A DNA stretch of 64,000 nucleotides from Pseudomonas sp. (GCF_028293835.1 NZ_JAQGNX010000184.1:1-64000), one strand, 5' to 3'; positions 34,588 through 43,930 are shown, counted from the stretch's first letter. Notes: a model not told the origin generated them from the letters alone. A program made the numbers and translations.

Positions 34588-35352
34588 ATGACTTGGTCGG
34601 CCAAGCAATACACGGCTTTTGAAGACGAACGTACCCGCCCGGTGCGGGATTTGGTGGCCGCTATTCCTGATCGGGAGGTCCGCCTTGCCATCGACCTGGG
34701 CTGCGGCCCGGGGAACTCCACTGAAGTGCTTGCCGAGCGCTTTCCGGAGGCTGCGGTGAGCGGCATCGACAGTTCAGAGGACATGATCGCTGCCGCCAAC
34801 AAACGTCTACCAGCGATGCAGTTCGAAGTCAGCGATATCGCTGGCTGGAAGCCGGCGCAGCAGTACGATGTCATCCTGGCCAACGCTTCATTGCAGTGGG
34901 TGCCCGATCACGATGCGCTGTATCCGCGATTGGTCAGTCAACTGGCGCCAGGTGGCAGCCTCGCAATCCAGACCCCCGACAACCTTGAAGAACCCGCGCA
35001 TCGAATGGCGCGAGAGATCGCCGCAACCGGGACTTGGGCCAGTAAGATCGGTGGCCAGATGCATCCTCCCCGTCACGCCGCTGGGTACTACTATGACCTG
35101 CTGACAGCGCATTGCACTCGGGTTGATGTGTGGCGAACCACGTATTACCACCCATTGGATGGCGGCGCGCAGGCAGTGGTTGAATGGTTCAAGGGTTCGG
35201 CATTACGCCCGTACCTTGCGCCCCTCAGCGATGCGGAAAAGGCCGAGTTCCTGGCGCGGTACCTGGCCGCCATGCAAGAGGCCTATCCGGCCGCCGCTAA
35301 CGGTAAAGTGCTGTTGCCGTTTCCAAGGTTATTTATCGTCGCTACTCGGTAA
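34588..35352 (+). CDS. tam: Trans-aconitate 2-methyltransferase
   Basis: A 254-residue SAM-dependent methyltransferase. Motif I is AIDLGCGPGNSTEVLAERFPEAAVSGIDSSEDMIAAA, followed by FEVSDIAGWKPAQQYDVILANASLQWVPDH, diagnostic of Tam. The N-terminus WSAKQYTAFEDERTRPVRDLVAAIP also matches. It methylates trans-aconitate, a by-product that inhibits the citric acid cycle. Length matches the E. coli enzyme (252). It is transcribed alone, with AAGGG before the ATG. Confidence 0.93.
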   Translation: MTWSAKQYTAFEDERTRPVRDLVAAIPDREVRLAIDLGCGPGNSTEVLAERFPEAAVSGIDSSEDMIAAANKRLPAMQFEVSDIAGWKPAQQYDVILANASLQWVPDHDALYPRLVSQLAPGGSLAIQTPDNLEEPAHRMAREIAATGTWASKIGGQMHPPRHAAGYYYDLLTAHCTRVDVWRTTYYHPLDGGAQAVVEWFKGSALRPYLAPLSDAEKAEFLARYLAAMQEAYPAAANGKVLLPFPRLFIVATR

Positions 35353-35532
35353 TCCCTCTGACCTGCAGGCGGTTCAGCTGCTGCGGAGCCGCTACCACCG
35401 ACAGTCACGTCGCTTGAACCATGTTGAAAACCTGTACGTCTATCACGGTAATGCCGACCTGTCGCGTTTGCGTACATGCCTTCCCTGCGCCTCGACGGTT
35501 TACAGCAACGTTTGACGTAAAGGAAAACAACA

Positions 35533-36546
35533 ATGAATCCAGAAGATTTGGCTACCTCCAGGCGCCGCCTGATGCAGGGCGTAGCCTTGACTGCTGCGGC
35601 TTCGTTGGTGGTCCCGGCCTTCGCCCGAGCCGACGAGGCTAAAACCACCACGGCTGCGCCGCCGGTGCCCATTGGTGACCCGAAAAATGGTCGGCCAAAA
35701 CCGCCTTTTGCTGAGCAAAGTCAACCCTGGCCCGGGCTGGCTAGCAAGATGTCACCGCAGCCTGATCACGGTGAAACCAGTTATCAGGGGCGAAACCGGT
35801 TGCTGGGACGCAAAGCCCTGATCACTGGCGGTGACTCCGGCATCGGTCGGGCAGTGGCCATCGCCTTCGCCCGGGAAGGCGCCGACGTTGCCATCTGCTA
35901 CTTGCCCGCTGAAGAATCCGACGCCCAAGAGGTGGTTAAGTTGATTCAGGACGCGGGACGTAAGGCGGTAACGGTTCCGGGGGACATTCGTGAAGAAGCG
36001 TTTTGCCGCGACATGGTCGACCGAGCCGTCCAAGGCCTGGGCGGGCTCGATATTTTGGTGAACAACGCGGGTCGACAACACAGTTTCGATTCGATACTCG
36101 ACATCAGTACCGAAGACTTCGACTGGACGCTGAAGACCAATCTTTATGGGATGTTCTGGATTACTAAAGCGGCAATCCCGCACCTGCCAGAAGGCGCGGC
36201 GATCATCAATACCGCCTCGGTGAATGCCTATGATCCATCGGCCAACCTGCTGGATTACGCCATGACCAAAGCCGCCATCGCCAACTTCAGCAAAGGGCTG
36301 GCAAAACAGATGATCAAGCGCGGTATACGGGTCAACGCCGTCGCGCCGGGGCCGTTTTGGACCCCCTTGCAGGTCAGTGGTGGCCAGACCATGGAAAAGC
36401 TGAAAGCGTTTGGCAGTGATACACCTATCGGGCGCCCCGGACAGCCGGTGGAGATTGCTCCGATTTACGTGCAGTTGGCGGCAAGTGAAGCGAGCTACAT
36501 CACCGGCCAAGTGTTTGGTGCATCGGGCGGCGCAGGCCAGCCATGA
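35533..36546 (+). CDS. SDR oxidoreductase with Tat signal peptide
   Basis: A 337-residue short-chain dehydrogenase. The N-terminus has a twin-arginine signal (SRRRLMQGVALTAAASLVVPAFARA, cleavage near residue 33) and a Pro-rich linker. The body is a classical SDR of the YhdF/general-stress-39 type: ALITGGDSGIGRAVAIAFAREGADVAICY, LVNNAGRQHSFDSI, Tyr and Lys in YAMTKAAIANFSKGLAKQMIKRGIRVNAVAPGP. A Tat signal implies export after folding, so with cofactor already bound. AAAGGA precedes the ATG. A small lipoprotein gene follows at 43 bases. Confidence 0.9.
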   Translation: MNPEDLATSRRRLMQGVALTAAASLVVPAFARADEAKTTTAAPPVPIGDPKNGRPKPPFAEQSQPWPGLASKMSPQPDHGETSYQGRNRLLGRKALITGGDSGIGRAVAIAFAREGADVAICYLPAEESDAQEVVKLIQDAGRKAVTVPGDIREEAFCRDMVDRAVQGLGGLDILVNNAGRQHSFDSILDISTEDFDWTLKTNLYGMFWITKAAIPHLPEGAAIINTASVNAYDPSANLLDYAMTKAAIANFSKGLAKQMIKRGIRVNAVAPGPFWTPLQVSGGQTMEKLKAFGSDTPIGRPGQPVEIAPIYVQLAASEASYITGQVFGASGGAGQP

Positions 36547-36589
36547 TCGAAACGGTCAGCTCACAAACCAACGACACAAAGGAGATGAA

Positions 36590-36748
36590 ATGAACCCGGC
36601 ACGAGTAGTTGTACTGACATGCAGTCTGTTGTTTCTGCATGGCTGCTTTGACAAATCGGATAACGAAACCAAGAACAACACCGATGGCAGTAAATCGTCG
36701 GTTCAGATGCAAAAATCCGATAGCAACGAGAACAGCAACAATAAATAG
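36590..36748 (+). CDS. Small lipoprotein
   Basis: A 52-residue protein: signal peptide ARVVVLTCSLLFLHGC with a lipobox Cys near residue 19, and a polar tail rich in Asn, Ser, Lys and Asp (FDKSDNETKNNTDGSK...). AAGGAG lies five bases before the ATG, a strong ribosome-binding site. It follows the Tat-SDR on the same strand. The role is unknown. Confidence 0.75.
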   Translation: MNPARVVVLTCSLLFLHGCFDKSDNETKNNTDGSKSSVQMQKSDSNENSNNK

Positions 36749-36788
36749 CAGGTCTGCTTGAGGCTATTAACTGGATGAGGGTAACGCT

Positions 36789-37016
36789 ATGTCTGACGAC
36801 ATGTCTTATTTCGGTATCGGTATTGCGGTGATTATCTTGCTGGTCGACCTATGGGCGATTGTGAGTGTATTTCGCAGTGAAAAAACCACAGGCACCAAAG
36901 CCGCGTGGGCGATTGGGCTGATTGTGTTTCCAGTGTTGGGACTCATCGTCTGGGGCGTGGCAGGGCCCAGAGGGGTGAAGGCTGGGCCGACATCACCCGA
37001 GCATAGCAAGGGTTAG
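36789..37016 (+). CDS. PLDc_N domain small membrane protein
   Basis: A 75-residue protein with two transmembrane helices: FGIGIAVIILLVDLWAIVSVFRSE, the PLDc_N motif ending in the short SEKTTGTKAAW loop, and IGLIVFPVLGLIVWGVAGPRG. This matches the stand-alone PLDc_N (phospholipase D-nuclease N-terminal) family of unknown function. GAGG precedes the ATG at eight bases. Forty bases separate it from the lipoprotein gene. Confidence 0.88.
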   Translation: MSDDMSYFGIGIAVIILLVDLWAIVSVFRSEKTTGTKAAWAIGLIVFPVLGLIVWGVAGPRGVKAGPTSPEHSKG

Positions 37017-37023
37017 CGATGCC

Positions 37024-37061
37024 TTGCCGGGTGCAGGCAGTGCGTGCACTGCGCCCGGCAA
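37024..37061. terminator. Bidirectional hairpin between convergent genes
   Basis: TTGCCGGG pairs with CCCGGCAA; inside it GCAGTGC pairs with GCACTGC, so the whole 38 bases fold into one long stem. It lies between the PLDc_N gene and the convergent hybrid kinase. Confidence 0.75.
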
Positions 37062-37080
37062 TGGCGAGCGCGCCCAAGGA

Positions 37081-39252
37081 TTAATCTGCCCCTAGGATCG
37101 CCCGAATACGTTCGCTGAAATCATTAATGCTGAACGGCTTGGCCAGCACGTGGGTAGCGGGTTTTGCGTTTTCGTTTAGCTGCAGGTTTTTTGCAAAGCC
37201 GGTGATGAACAATACCTTTAGCTGCGGATGCCGAACGCGCAACAACGCGGCCAGTTGCTGTCCGTCGAGTCCACCGGGCAAGCCGATGTCCGTTACCAAC
37301 AAATCAATATGTTCGAGCTTTTCCGCACGGCTTAATGCTGATCGACCGTCAATGGCCTCCGGCACGGTGTATCCCAGGTCGGTGAGCAACTCGATCATGA
37401 CCTGCCGTACCACTAACTCATCATCTACCAGTAGCACTGTTTCACCCGTTGCCCGGGGCAATGGCTTGGACGTTCTGGACTGAAACGAGATGTCATCGGC
37501 TGCTATCCGGTGCATTGGAAAGTTGAGCACGATGGACGTGCCGCTGCCCATTTGACTACTGATCTGAGTATGCCCACCGGATTGTTGAACGAAGCCGTAA
37601 ATCATGGAAAGGCCCAGGCCGGTGCCCTCTCCTGACTGTTTGGTGGTGAAAAATGGATCGAAGGCGCGCTCCATTACCTCTCGGGTCATGCCGGTGCCAG
37701 AGTCCGTTACGGTGATGCTTATGTAGTCGCCATCGGGTAAATCCTGGCCTCGGGGGAGGGGGCGTTCGACTTTCGCGTGGCTGGTTTTTATCGACAGCGA
37801 GCCACCGTTGGGCATCGCATCGCGCGCATTGATCGCCAGGTTTAAAATCGCGTTTTCCAACTGGTTCGGATCACACAGAATCGAGCCGTTGGCGCTCAGC
37901 AGCGTTTCCAGTTCGATGCCGGGGCCAACGGTCCGTCGCAGCAAGTCCTCAAGCCCGGCGACCAGTTTGTTTGGATGGATGACCTTGGGCTCCAGCGTCT
38001 GCTGCCGAGAGAAGGCCAATAACCGATGAGTTAATGCCGCCGCACGTTGCACAGTGGATTTAGCCAAATCGATATAAGAGGGCAGCTTATCCACTTTGCC
38101 CTGGGATAATCTCAGTTGCATCAGCTCAAGACTGCCGAGGGTGCCGGCCAGCATATTATTGAAGTCATGTGCCAACCCTCCCGTCAGTTGTCCGACCGCT
38201 TCCATTTTCTGGCTTTGGCGAAGTTTTTCCTCGGTGGCCTCGCGTTCTCCCTGTTCTTTGACCAATGCCAATGTACGCTCAACCACGCGCTCTTCCAGCG
38301 TTTCGTTCCAGTCACGTAGGGCCGACTCGAGGCGCACGCGCTCTTCAATGTCCTCAATGGTTCCATACCACTGCAAACACTCACCCTGACCGTCCAGTTG
38401 AGGAAACGCTCGGATTCTGAACCAGCCATACTCGTCGCCGTTTTTGCGCAACGGAGCGCTGACGTCATAAGGCGCTTTGGTCTGGACTGAGTGGGCCCAT
38501 GCATCGGCCATCTGTTGCTTGTAGTCGCGATGGCACACCTGTAGCCAGCCAGACTCGAGGGCTTGATCCCGAGTAAGACCGGTCAGTTGCAGCCAGCGTT
38601 GATCAAATGATGTAACGCCGCCTTTGGCATCGGCCGTCCAGATGATTTGCGGATTGAGCTCTACCGCTACCCGAAAGTGTTCCTCGCTGCTGCGTAACGC
38701 TAACTCGGAGGCCTTGATTTCATCCAGCGCGCGAAAGCGTTCTACCGCTCCCGCGATAAAATTGGCGTAGGTTCGCAGGAAGTACACATCGCGCGGAGGA
38801 AAGGCTCGAGGGGTTTTACTGGCGACTTCAAAAATCCCAAAGGGGGACTTTCCGTCCACCACGAGAATCGGCACATTAGCCAGTGCCTGAACGCCGTGTT
38901 CAAGCAGGAAGGGCGCATAGCGGAAACGTTTTTCGAGGCTGACATCGGCTGAAATGACCGGGTTTTTCGAATGAAACGCATAGCCTTCAGACAGGCCAGG
39001 GTCGGACGGTACCTTCAATTGACCCACTACATGGGATTGCCAGCCGACCCCGGCACGCACTTGCAAAGAGCGACCGTCGTCGCACAGCATCATGATCTTG
39101 GCAAAATCCGTATTCAGCGCGTCACGCACCAAGCCGCACGCTTGTTGCAGAATCTCGTCAAGACTCGGCGACTTCAGCGCGAGTTCTCCAAACTGAGCCA
39201 AGGCATTAAGTCTGCGTAACAGCGCTGGCTGTAACTTATGTGATTCGGTCAC
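37081..39252 (-). CDS. Hybrid sensor histidine kinase/response regulator (GAF-PAS-HisKA-HATPase-REC)
   Basis: A 723-residue cytosolic hybrid kinase. Order: GAF domain (about 20-170, [26 protein letters not shown]), PAS (about 190-310, [26 protein letters not shown]), a short coiled coil, HisKA with His in [13 protein letters not shown], HATPase with [20 protein letters not shown] and [11 protein letters not shown], and a C-terminal receiver with Asp in [11 protein letters not shown] and Lys in VLAKPF. There are no membrane segments. The H-box HDFNN type is usual for hybrid kinases with GAF/PAS. It starts at a GTG with a weak upstream site; no partner regulator is adjacent. Confidence 0.93.
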   Translation of the reverse strand: MTESHKLQPALLRRLNALAQFGELALKSPSLDEILQQACGLVRDALNTDFAKIMMLCDDGRSLQVRAGVGWQSHVVGQLKVPSDPGLSEGYAFHSKNPVISADVSLEKRFRYAPFLLEHGVQALANVPILVVDGKSPFGIFEVASKTPRAFPPRDVYFLRTYANFIAGAVERFRALDEIKASELALRSSEEHFRVAVELNPQIIWTADAKGGVTSFDQRWLQLTGLTRDQALESGWLQVCHRDYKQQMADAWAHSVQTKAPYDVSAPLRKNGDEYGWFRIRAFPQLDGQGECLQWYGTIEDIEERVRLESALRDWNETLEERVVERTLALVKEQGEREATEEKLRQSQKMEAVGQLTGGLAHDFNNMLAGTLGSLELMQLRLSQGKVDKLPSYIDLAKSTVQRAAALTHRLLAFSRQQTLEPKVIHPNKLVAGLEDLLRRTVGPGIELETLLSANGSILCDPNQLENAILNLAINARDAMPNGGSLSIKTSHAKVERPLPRGQDLPDGDYISITVTDSGTGMTREVMERAFDPFFTTKQSGEGTGLGLSMIYGFVQQSGGHTQISSQMGSGTSIVLNFPMHRIAADDISFQSRTSKPLPRATGETVLLVDDELVVRQVMIELLTDLGYTVPEAIDGRSALSRAEKLEHIDLLVTDIGLPGGLDGQQLAALLRVRHPQLKVLFITGFAKNLQLNENAKPATHVLAKPFSINDFSERIRAILGAD

Positions 39253-39309
39253 GGAATGTATTCCATTGTTACGCCCAACAACGCGGGCCTGTTTATCCGG
39301 TAATAGCGT

Positions 39310-39921
39310 TCACGTGCCCGGCGCACGCAAGTATTCGGGCGTCAATCCGTTGAACCAGAGCAAGATCATTGAGACCAGGATTGTGACTAAAACCAGTAAC
39401 CCGATGCCCCAGACACTTGCCGAATACAGCAACCCTTCTTCTTCGCGTAAGCGCATGAACGTTGGCAGGCCGACGAACAGCAAAAACGTCGAGTACAGTG
39501 CCGCAATCATCAATACCGTGACGGCCAGCCAGCGGCTGGGGTACAGGCCGGCAATCCCGGCGATGAAGAACGGAGTGGCGGTATAAGCGGCAAAGCCAAT
39601 GCATTGATTGAGGGTTGGGCGGGCGTCGAAAGTGCGAGACATCCAGCGGATAAATCCACCCACTATGGCGACACCGATGAGGATCGTCACAAAGAGCAAA
39701 CCGCAGAGTCCCATGGCACTGGCTGAACTGAGTTTTACCGTTTCGTCTTTGGCCAGGCTCCAGCCTACAAACGTCGTACCGATAAACAGGCAAACCGTAG
39801 GAATAAGCGCCAGTAATAACAAATGCCCGACATAGTGCCGCGGCTTTTGTTCCTCATCTTTACGAATGCTCGCCCAGACGAAATTGGGTTGGGTAAACAA
39901 CTTTATAAAGTGCGCAGACAT
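39310..39921 (-). CDS. Yip1 family membrane protein
   Basis: A 203-residue protein with five helices and an N-terminal segment FIKLFTQPNFVWASIRKDEEQ that matches Yip1-domain proteins. The helices include LLLLALIPTVCLFIGTTFVGW, GLCGLLFVTILIGVAIVGGFI and CIGFAAYTATPFFIAGIAGLYP, the last being the family motif. The function in bacteria is unknown. It follows the hybrid kinase's start by 57 bases on the same strand. Confidence 0.88.
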   Translation of the reverse strand: MSAHFIKLFTQPNFVWASIRKDEEQKPRHYVGHLLLLALIPTVCLFIGTTFVGWSLAKDETVKLSSASAMGLCGLLFVTILIGVAIVGGFIRWMSRTFDARPTLNQCIGFAAYTATPFFIAGIAGLYPSRWLAVTVLMIAALYSTFLLFVGLPTFMRLREEEGLLYSASVWGIGLLVLVTILVSMILLWFNGLTPEYLRAPGT

Positions 39922-40052
39922 CGCAGCCTCCTAAACGTCTGATGGCCGGTAAACCGGACCTTATGACGTATTGAGGCTTGTGATGAAGAAGGGTTGCATC
40001 TTTTTTTACCAGCGGTGAGTCTGACATCGGTCAGACCCTCTGCAACGCTGCT

Positions 40053-40886
40053 TTAGAACGGTTTGTCACCCAGAATTGTCGCTCGATGCATGACTCGACG
40101 CTGTGGCCGATAGTCATCGACGGCATAGTGCTGGGTGACGCGGTTGTCCCAAAAAGCCAAGTCGTTGGCTGCCCAGCGCCAACGCACGGTAAATTCCGGG
40201 CGGCTGATGTGGTTGAACAACAGGGTTAACAGCGCGGCACTTTCGGCAGGCTGTAATTCGTTGATACGTGTGGTGAAGCCGTCGTTGACGAACAACGCTT
40301 TACGCCTGCTTATCGGATGGGTACGGATGACCGGGTGTGACAACGGCGGATGGTCGCGGCGGGTTTGTTCATAACGTGCAAGGTCATCCGGGGTGCTACC
40401 AAATCGTTCAAGGGGAAATGACCTGGTGAAGTCGTGGCTCGCTGTCAGCCCGTCGAGCATCTTGGCCAAGGGCGCGGATAAGGCCTCATACGCGGCTATT
40501 CCGCTGGCCCACAGCGTATCTCCGCCAAAAGGCGGCACCTGTTTGGCGCTGAGTATGGCCCCCAGGGCAGGAGCCTCGAGGAAGGTCACATCGGTGTGCC
40601 AGGATGCGTTGTCGCGCAGATCGACAACGTCGGTATCAAGCAGCAGCAACTCCGGGTGTTGCGGTACATTCGGGTAAAGCGGATGGATGTGCAGCTTGCC
40701 GAAACCGGCGGCAAAGCGAAGGTGCTGTTCGGGGGTCAACGGCTGATTGCGAAAAAACAGCACTTGGTGCTGCAACAGTGCCTGTTCAATCGCCGCGTAG
40801 TGTTCTGCGTGCAATGGAAGGCTGAGGTCAATTCCCTCTATTTCGGCACCAAGGGCCGAGCCTATGGGAGTGATGGTCAGGCTCAT
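40053..40886 (-). CDS. tauD: Taurine dioxygenase
   Basis: A 277-residue Fe(II)/2-oxoglutarate dioxygenase. The iron-binding facial triad is visible as His and Asp in [10 protein letters not shown] and a distal His in RVMHRATI; the 2-oxoglutarate Arg follows in the C-terminal part. The N-terminus [20 protein letters not shown] is the TauD hallmark. It oxidises taurine, releasing sulfite and aminoacetaldehyde. Start at 40886; an 11-residue extension is possible. It lies 75 bases after tauA, from which it is separated by two hairpins; the tauB and tauC genes that normally lie between are missing. Confidence 0.92.
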   Translation of the reverse strand: MSLTITPIGSALGAEIEGIDLSLPLHAEHYAAIEQALLQHQVLFFRNQPLTPEQHLRFAAGFGKLHIHPLYPNVPQHPELLLLDTDVVDLRDNASWHTDVTFLEAPALGAILSAKQVPPFGGDTLWASGIAAYEALSAPLAKMLDGLTASHDFTRSFPLERFGSTPDDLARYEQTRRDHPPLSHPVIRTHPISRRKALFVNDGFTTRINELQPAESAALLTLLFNHISRPEFTVRWRWAANDLAFWDNRVTQHYAVDDYRPQRRVMHRATILGDKPF

Positions 40887-40904
40887 GATCGGACTCGAAC
40901 GGTG

Positions 40905-40952
40905 CGCGTGGGAGACCACGCGGTAAATGAAGGCGAGGCCTTACGGCCTCGC
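40905..40952. terminator. Two hairpins between tauA and tauD
   Basis: CGCGTGG-GAGA-CCACGCG (40905-40922) and GCGAGGCC-TTAC-GGCCTCGC (40933-40952) are perfect stems in the 75 bases between the genes. Neither has a T-tract. They could end or stabilise the tauA transcript. Confidence 0.6.
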
Positions 40953-40961
40953 AGCGGTCAA

Positions 40962-41948
40962 TCACTGGGGGATGAATTTCGCGCTGACGTAGGACGCATA
41001 ATCGGGCAGCACGCTGTCGATTTTCCCCTGCTCCTTGAGGAAAGCTGCGGTTTGCGCGATATCTTTTGCCGTACCGCCGCCCAGCAACTCGGCGGACGTT
41101 TGCTCTTTCGCTGTCGGGAAATGCGAGCCTTCCAGCAGTTCCGGAATGTCTGCGGCATTGGCGCCGGTAAACCGGGCGATTTTTTGAACTTCAATGGACT
41201 CTGGCGTCCATGCGGCCTTGTGTGCGGTGTAATCAGCGATAGCGTCCAGGCTGACTTTGGCGAACCCGGCGACTATTTCCGGGTGTTTCTCAGCGAAGTC
41301 TTTGCGCGCAACCCACACTTCGAAGGTGGGAGACCCCCAGGTTGATACTTCACCTGCATCGGTCAGTATCTTGCCGGTTTTACGGATTTCGCCGAGGGCA
41401 GGCGACCAGGTGAAGGCGCCGTCGATGTCTCCGCGCTTCCACGCGGCGGTAATTTCAGCCGGGCTCAAATTGACCACTTTCACTTTGCTCGGATCGATGT
41501 TCCAGTGCTTGAGCGCGCCAAGCAGGCTGTAATGGGAGGTCGAAACAAACGGCGTGGCGATGGTCTTGCCAATCAAGTCCTGGGGGCTGCTGATACCGCT
41601 GCCGTTGCGGACCACCAGTGCCTCGGAGCTCTTGATTTGCGAAGTAACGATAAACGCCACCAGCGGCACGTTGCGCGATGCGGCGGCAGCCAGGGGGCTT
41701 GATCCGAGATTACCTATTTGTAAATCTCCCGAAGCAATAGCCGCCACCACCGCTGGACCTGCATCGAAACGCCGCCAATCAATTTTTTCACCTATGACTT
41801 TGTCGTAAGTGCCATCGGACATAGGAAGCTTAGTGGGGTCGATCCCGGTGATATAGCCAATGGTCAGCGGCGCGGCATGAGCGCTAAGCGCGAGGCCTGA
41901 CACCATCAGCCCGGTGATTAATGTGCGAGTGAACGAAGAACGCGCCAT
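40962..41948 (-). CDS. tauA: Taurine ABC transporter, periplasmic binding protein
   Basis: A 328-residue binding protein of the NitT/TauT group. The signal peptide is TLITGLMVSGLALSAHAAP. The mature part reads LTIGYITGIDPTKLPMSDGTYDKVIGEKIDWRRFDAGPAVVAAIASGDLQIGNLGSSPLAAAASRNVPLVAF, highly typical of TauA. It delivers taurine to TauBC. Here the ATPase (tauB) and permease (tauC) genes are not adjacent, so they must be elsewhere, or another sulfonate system is used. AAGG precedes the ATG. Confidence 0.93.
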   Translation of the reverse strand: MARSSFTRTLITGLMVSGLALSAHAAPLTIGYITGIDPTKLPMSDGTYDKVIGEKIDWRRFDAGPAVVAAIASGDLQIGNLGSSPLAAAASRNVPLVAFIVTSQIKSSEALVVRNGSGISSPQDLIGKTIATPFVSTSHYSLLGALKHWNIDPSKVKVVNLSPAEITAAWKRGDIDGAFTWSPALGEIRKTGKILTDAGEVSTWGSPTFEVWVARKDFAEKHPEIVAGFAKVSLDAIADYTAHKAAWTPESIEVQKIARFTGANAADIPELLEGSHFPTAKEQTSAELLGGGTAKDIAQTAAFLKEQGKIDSVLPDYASYVSAKFIPQ

Positions 41949-42178
41949 GGGTAAGCCTTGTCGGGATTATGGAATAGGGGTGGGCTGGGGTTGACTATGA
42001 GAAGGGCGGCTTACCCTGAAATCGGGTGCTGTAGGTCACCGAACTCCGAGCATGGTTGGAATGCTCTATATAACTGTCCGGTGATCCGGTGGGCAGAATT
42101 TAAAGCTTTTAGGTCTAAGGGCGAAATACCATTTTGGAACTAGCTTAGACACGGTAAACATGAACAAACCAGCCTGCC

Positions 42179-42202
42179 TGTAGAAGCGAACTTGTTGGCG
42201 AG
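42179..42202. repeat. Single degenerate REP element
   Basis: TGTAGAAGCGAACTTGTTGGCGAG matches the local REP consensus. It lies upstream of the predicted RNA gene. The surrounding stretch 41949-42177 holds the tauA upstream region and no gene. Confidence 0.6.
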
Positions 42203-42277
42203 CGTAGCGAAAGGCTTACACGACGTAGAGTACTTTCGCTCTATGCGTGCCCCGGTCGGCGGCGATATTCTTGATCC

Positions 42278-42389
42278 ATCAGCGCAAGTGCAGGAGTGCT
42301 TGCGGATCACGGATGATCGACCATGGCCCGGACGGCCACCGACAGGAAGTTGGAATGGTCTTGGAAAAACCCGCTTCGGCGGGTTTTTG
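42278..42389 (+). ncRNA. rsmX: RsmX/Y/Z-type small regulatory RNA (RsmA/CsrA sponge)
   Basis: The RNA would carry seven GGA motifs in about 80 bases. Three sit in consecutive hairpin loops: CGCAAG/CTTGCG (42283-42304, loop with CAGGAG), GATC/GATC (42305-42318, loop ACGGAT) and TGGCC/GGCCA (42324-42338, loop CGGAC). Further GGA motifs at 42345, 42352 and 42363 are in single-stranded sequence. A perfect 10-bp terminator, AAAAACCCGC-TTCG-GCGGGTTTTT, ends it at 42365-42388. TATTCT at 42266-42271 is a -10 candidate. CTTACA at 42215-42220, the half-site of the GacA-controlled upstream box, lies about 60 bases before the inferred start. Rsm RNAs bind RsmA-type proteins under GacS/GacA control. Naming it rsmX rather than rsmY or rsmZ is from structure, not alignment. 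Confidence 0.85.
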
Positions 42390-42483
42390 TTGCGCTGGTT
42401 TTTTGTACAGACCGCGCCGCCTGCTGCCCGAATGAATTCGGTCCCGCAGGAATGGCGGCATGGCGCGGGATTTGGGGCAATCC

Positions 42484-42506
42484 GGTAAGAGCGAACGTGT
42501 TCGCGA
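42484..42506. repeat. Single degenerate REP element
   Basis: GGTAAGAGCGAACGTGTTCGCGA is a REP half between the RNA gene and the catalase-like gene, which it precedes on the other strand. Confidence 0.6.
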
Positions 42507-42545
42507 AGCACGTCACTCGGTTCTTCAATAACTCCCGTTATTCAG

Positions 42546-43646
42546 TCATTGACTTTTCAATGCACGGGGTTCGCTCATTGGGCAGCCGTTGTGCTCACCG
42601 CGAAAGGTTGACGACATATCGTACGAGGGCTTGCGCACCCGCATGACGCCACCCAATGGACGGTGAGCCGCAAGACCATGCCAGGGGCTGAACGCCATGC
42701 CGTCATCAATCTCCGCTTCGCGGCTTTGTGACCAGGATTGCTGCTGCGCAACCTCGATTCGGGCAACCGTGACAAACGGACTGACATCCTCTGGCCATTC
42801 TGCGGAAGCGTCTTCTATGGGCATCTTCTCGAGGTCGGTGGCCAACTGAATACGTACTTCCCACGTCCCGCTATTGGTCGAAAAGTAGTCCTGAACCGCT
42901 GCGCGCAAACCATCCGGATTGCCATTGAGGTCAACTGTTTTGTCGGTTAATGCGGTTAATTCAGCAGATATCGGCACGACGCTCAGCTTGGCGTAATACG
43001 GGCCATACAGAAATGGCACAACGCTGTAATAGGTCTCGCCCAGCAGGTGGGTAATCGGATGCCCACCCAGGCTTTTAAGCGTGGCGCTTTCACCGCCGAC
43101 CGCCTCGACGATACTTTCCACGCCCCTAAGTACAGCAGAAAACGCCTTTTTCGACCCCGGCGCTTTATCGGTGGTTTTGGCCAGCATTTTCAGGGTTTTC
43201 AAAAAGGATTTTGGATCGGCGGCGGTGAAGACCTTGGCATTTTGCAACACGAAATCCTGAGTGACATCACGCTCGCTGCCCGGTAAACGGCTGCCTTCAA
43301 CACCAATAATCTTGATTGCCAGACCACGAGGCGCAGACACTTTATCGTCGAGAATATCGCCAGGATTAGTGGAAAACCGTAACGCGACCGGAAGTTTAAC
43401 GGGTTTGGCAAACATGCCTTGGGCCAATTCCGGTGGAAGGTTATCAACCACTTGGATTTCGCCATAAAGCAAACCATGGGCCTTGGCATGGACGCTGCGT
43501 ACGGCGTGGCCATAATCGTGATAAGTGGTTTCCAGAATGCTACGCATGGCTTCAGCCAAGTCATGGCTGGTGTGTGATTCGTCTTCCGGTATTTGCTCAA
43601 AGGACGGTTCAAACAGTAACGGTTGCACACTAAGGAGCGTTGTCAT
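42546..43646 (-). CDS. Catalase-fold protein (y4iL-like family)
   Basis: A 366-residue protein of the catalase superfamily, shorter than canonical catalases (about 480 or more). Recognisable segments are RSVHAKAHGLLYGEIQVVDNLPPELAQGMFAKPVKLPVALRFSTNPGDILDDKVSAPRGLAIKI, with the distal His in the RSVHAKAHG motif, and the C-terminal PWHGLAAHRPLGGVMRVRKPSY. A heme enzyme activity is plausible but the family is uncharacterised. The ATG at 43646 has GGAG at eight bases; longer starts lack support. It is convergent with the predicted RNA. Confidence 0.85.
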   Translation of the reverse strand: MTTLLSVQPLLFEPSFEQIPEDESHTSHDLAEAMRSILETTYHDYGHAVRSVHAKAHGLLYGEIQVVDNLPPELAQGMFAKPVKLPVALRFSTNPGDILDDKVSAPRGLAIKIIGVEGSRLPGSERDVTQDFVLQNAKVFTAADPKSFLKTLKMLAKTTDKAPGSKKAFSAVLRGVESIVEAVGGESATLKSLGGHPITHLLGETYYSVVPFLYGPYYAKLSVVPISAELTALTDKTVDLNGNPDGLRAAVQDYFSTNSGTWEVRIQLATDLEKMPIEDASAEWPEDVSPFVTVARIEVAQQQSWSQSREAEIDDGMAFSPWHGLAAHRPLGGVMRVRKPSYDMSSTFRGEHNGCPMSEPRALKSQ

Positions 43647-43930
43647 CGGGGTATCTCCGAGTCGATCAATCACGAAGTCAGGTCCGTCCGGTGGCGCTCT
43701 TGATTGGCACTTATATCGGCTAAACCATGGGGACATAGTGACCGACCGACGTTGCCTGGGCGGGTTCAACAGCAGCGACAAACAACTCGATTTCTCCGTT
43801 AATGAATTGCCGGAATCAGGGTTTTCGCCTGCTTGGCGCCGTTCGTCTACTGTCTGAAAAAGCTTTTGAACGCTGCCCGGGTCCGTCAGGACAGATGCAT
43901 GAGCGAGTTGCTCCTACAGTGGAGAATAAA

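Noticed and set aside
42179-42196. TGTAGA-AGCGAA-CTTGTT looks like a GacA upstream box (TGTAAG-N6-CTTACA).
   Set aside because: It matches the local REP family better and is too far from the inferred RNA start; the CTTACA at 42215 is the better half-site.
42192-42488. A 98-codon frame on the plus strand across the RNA gene.
   Set aside because: It has no ribosome-binding site and runs through the RNA hairpins and the terminator, which explain the sequence better.
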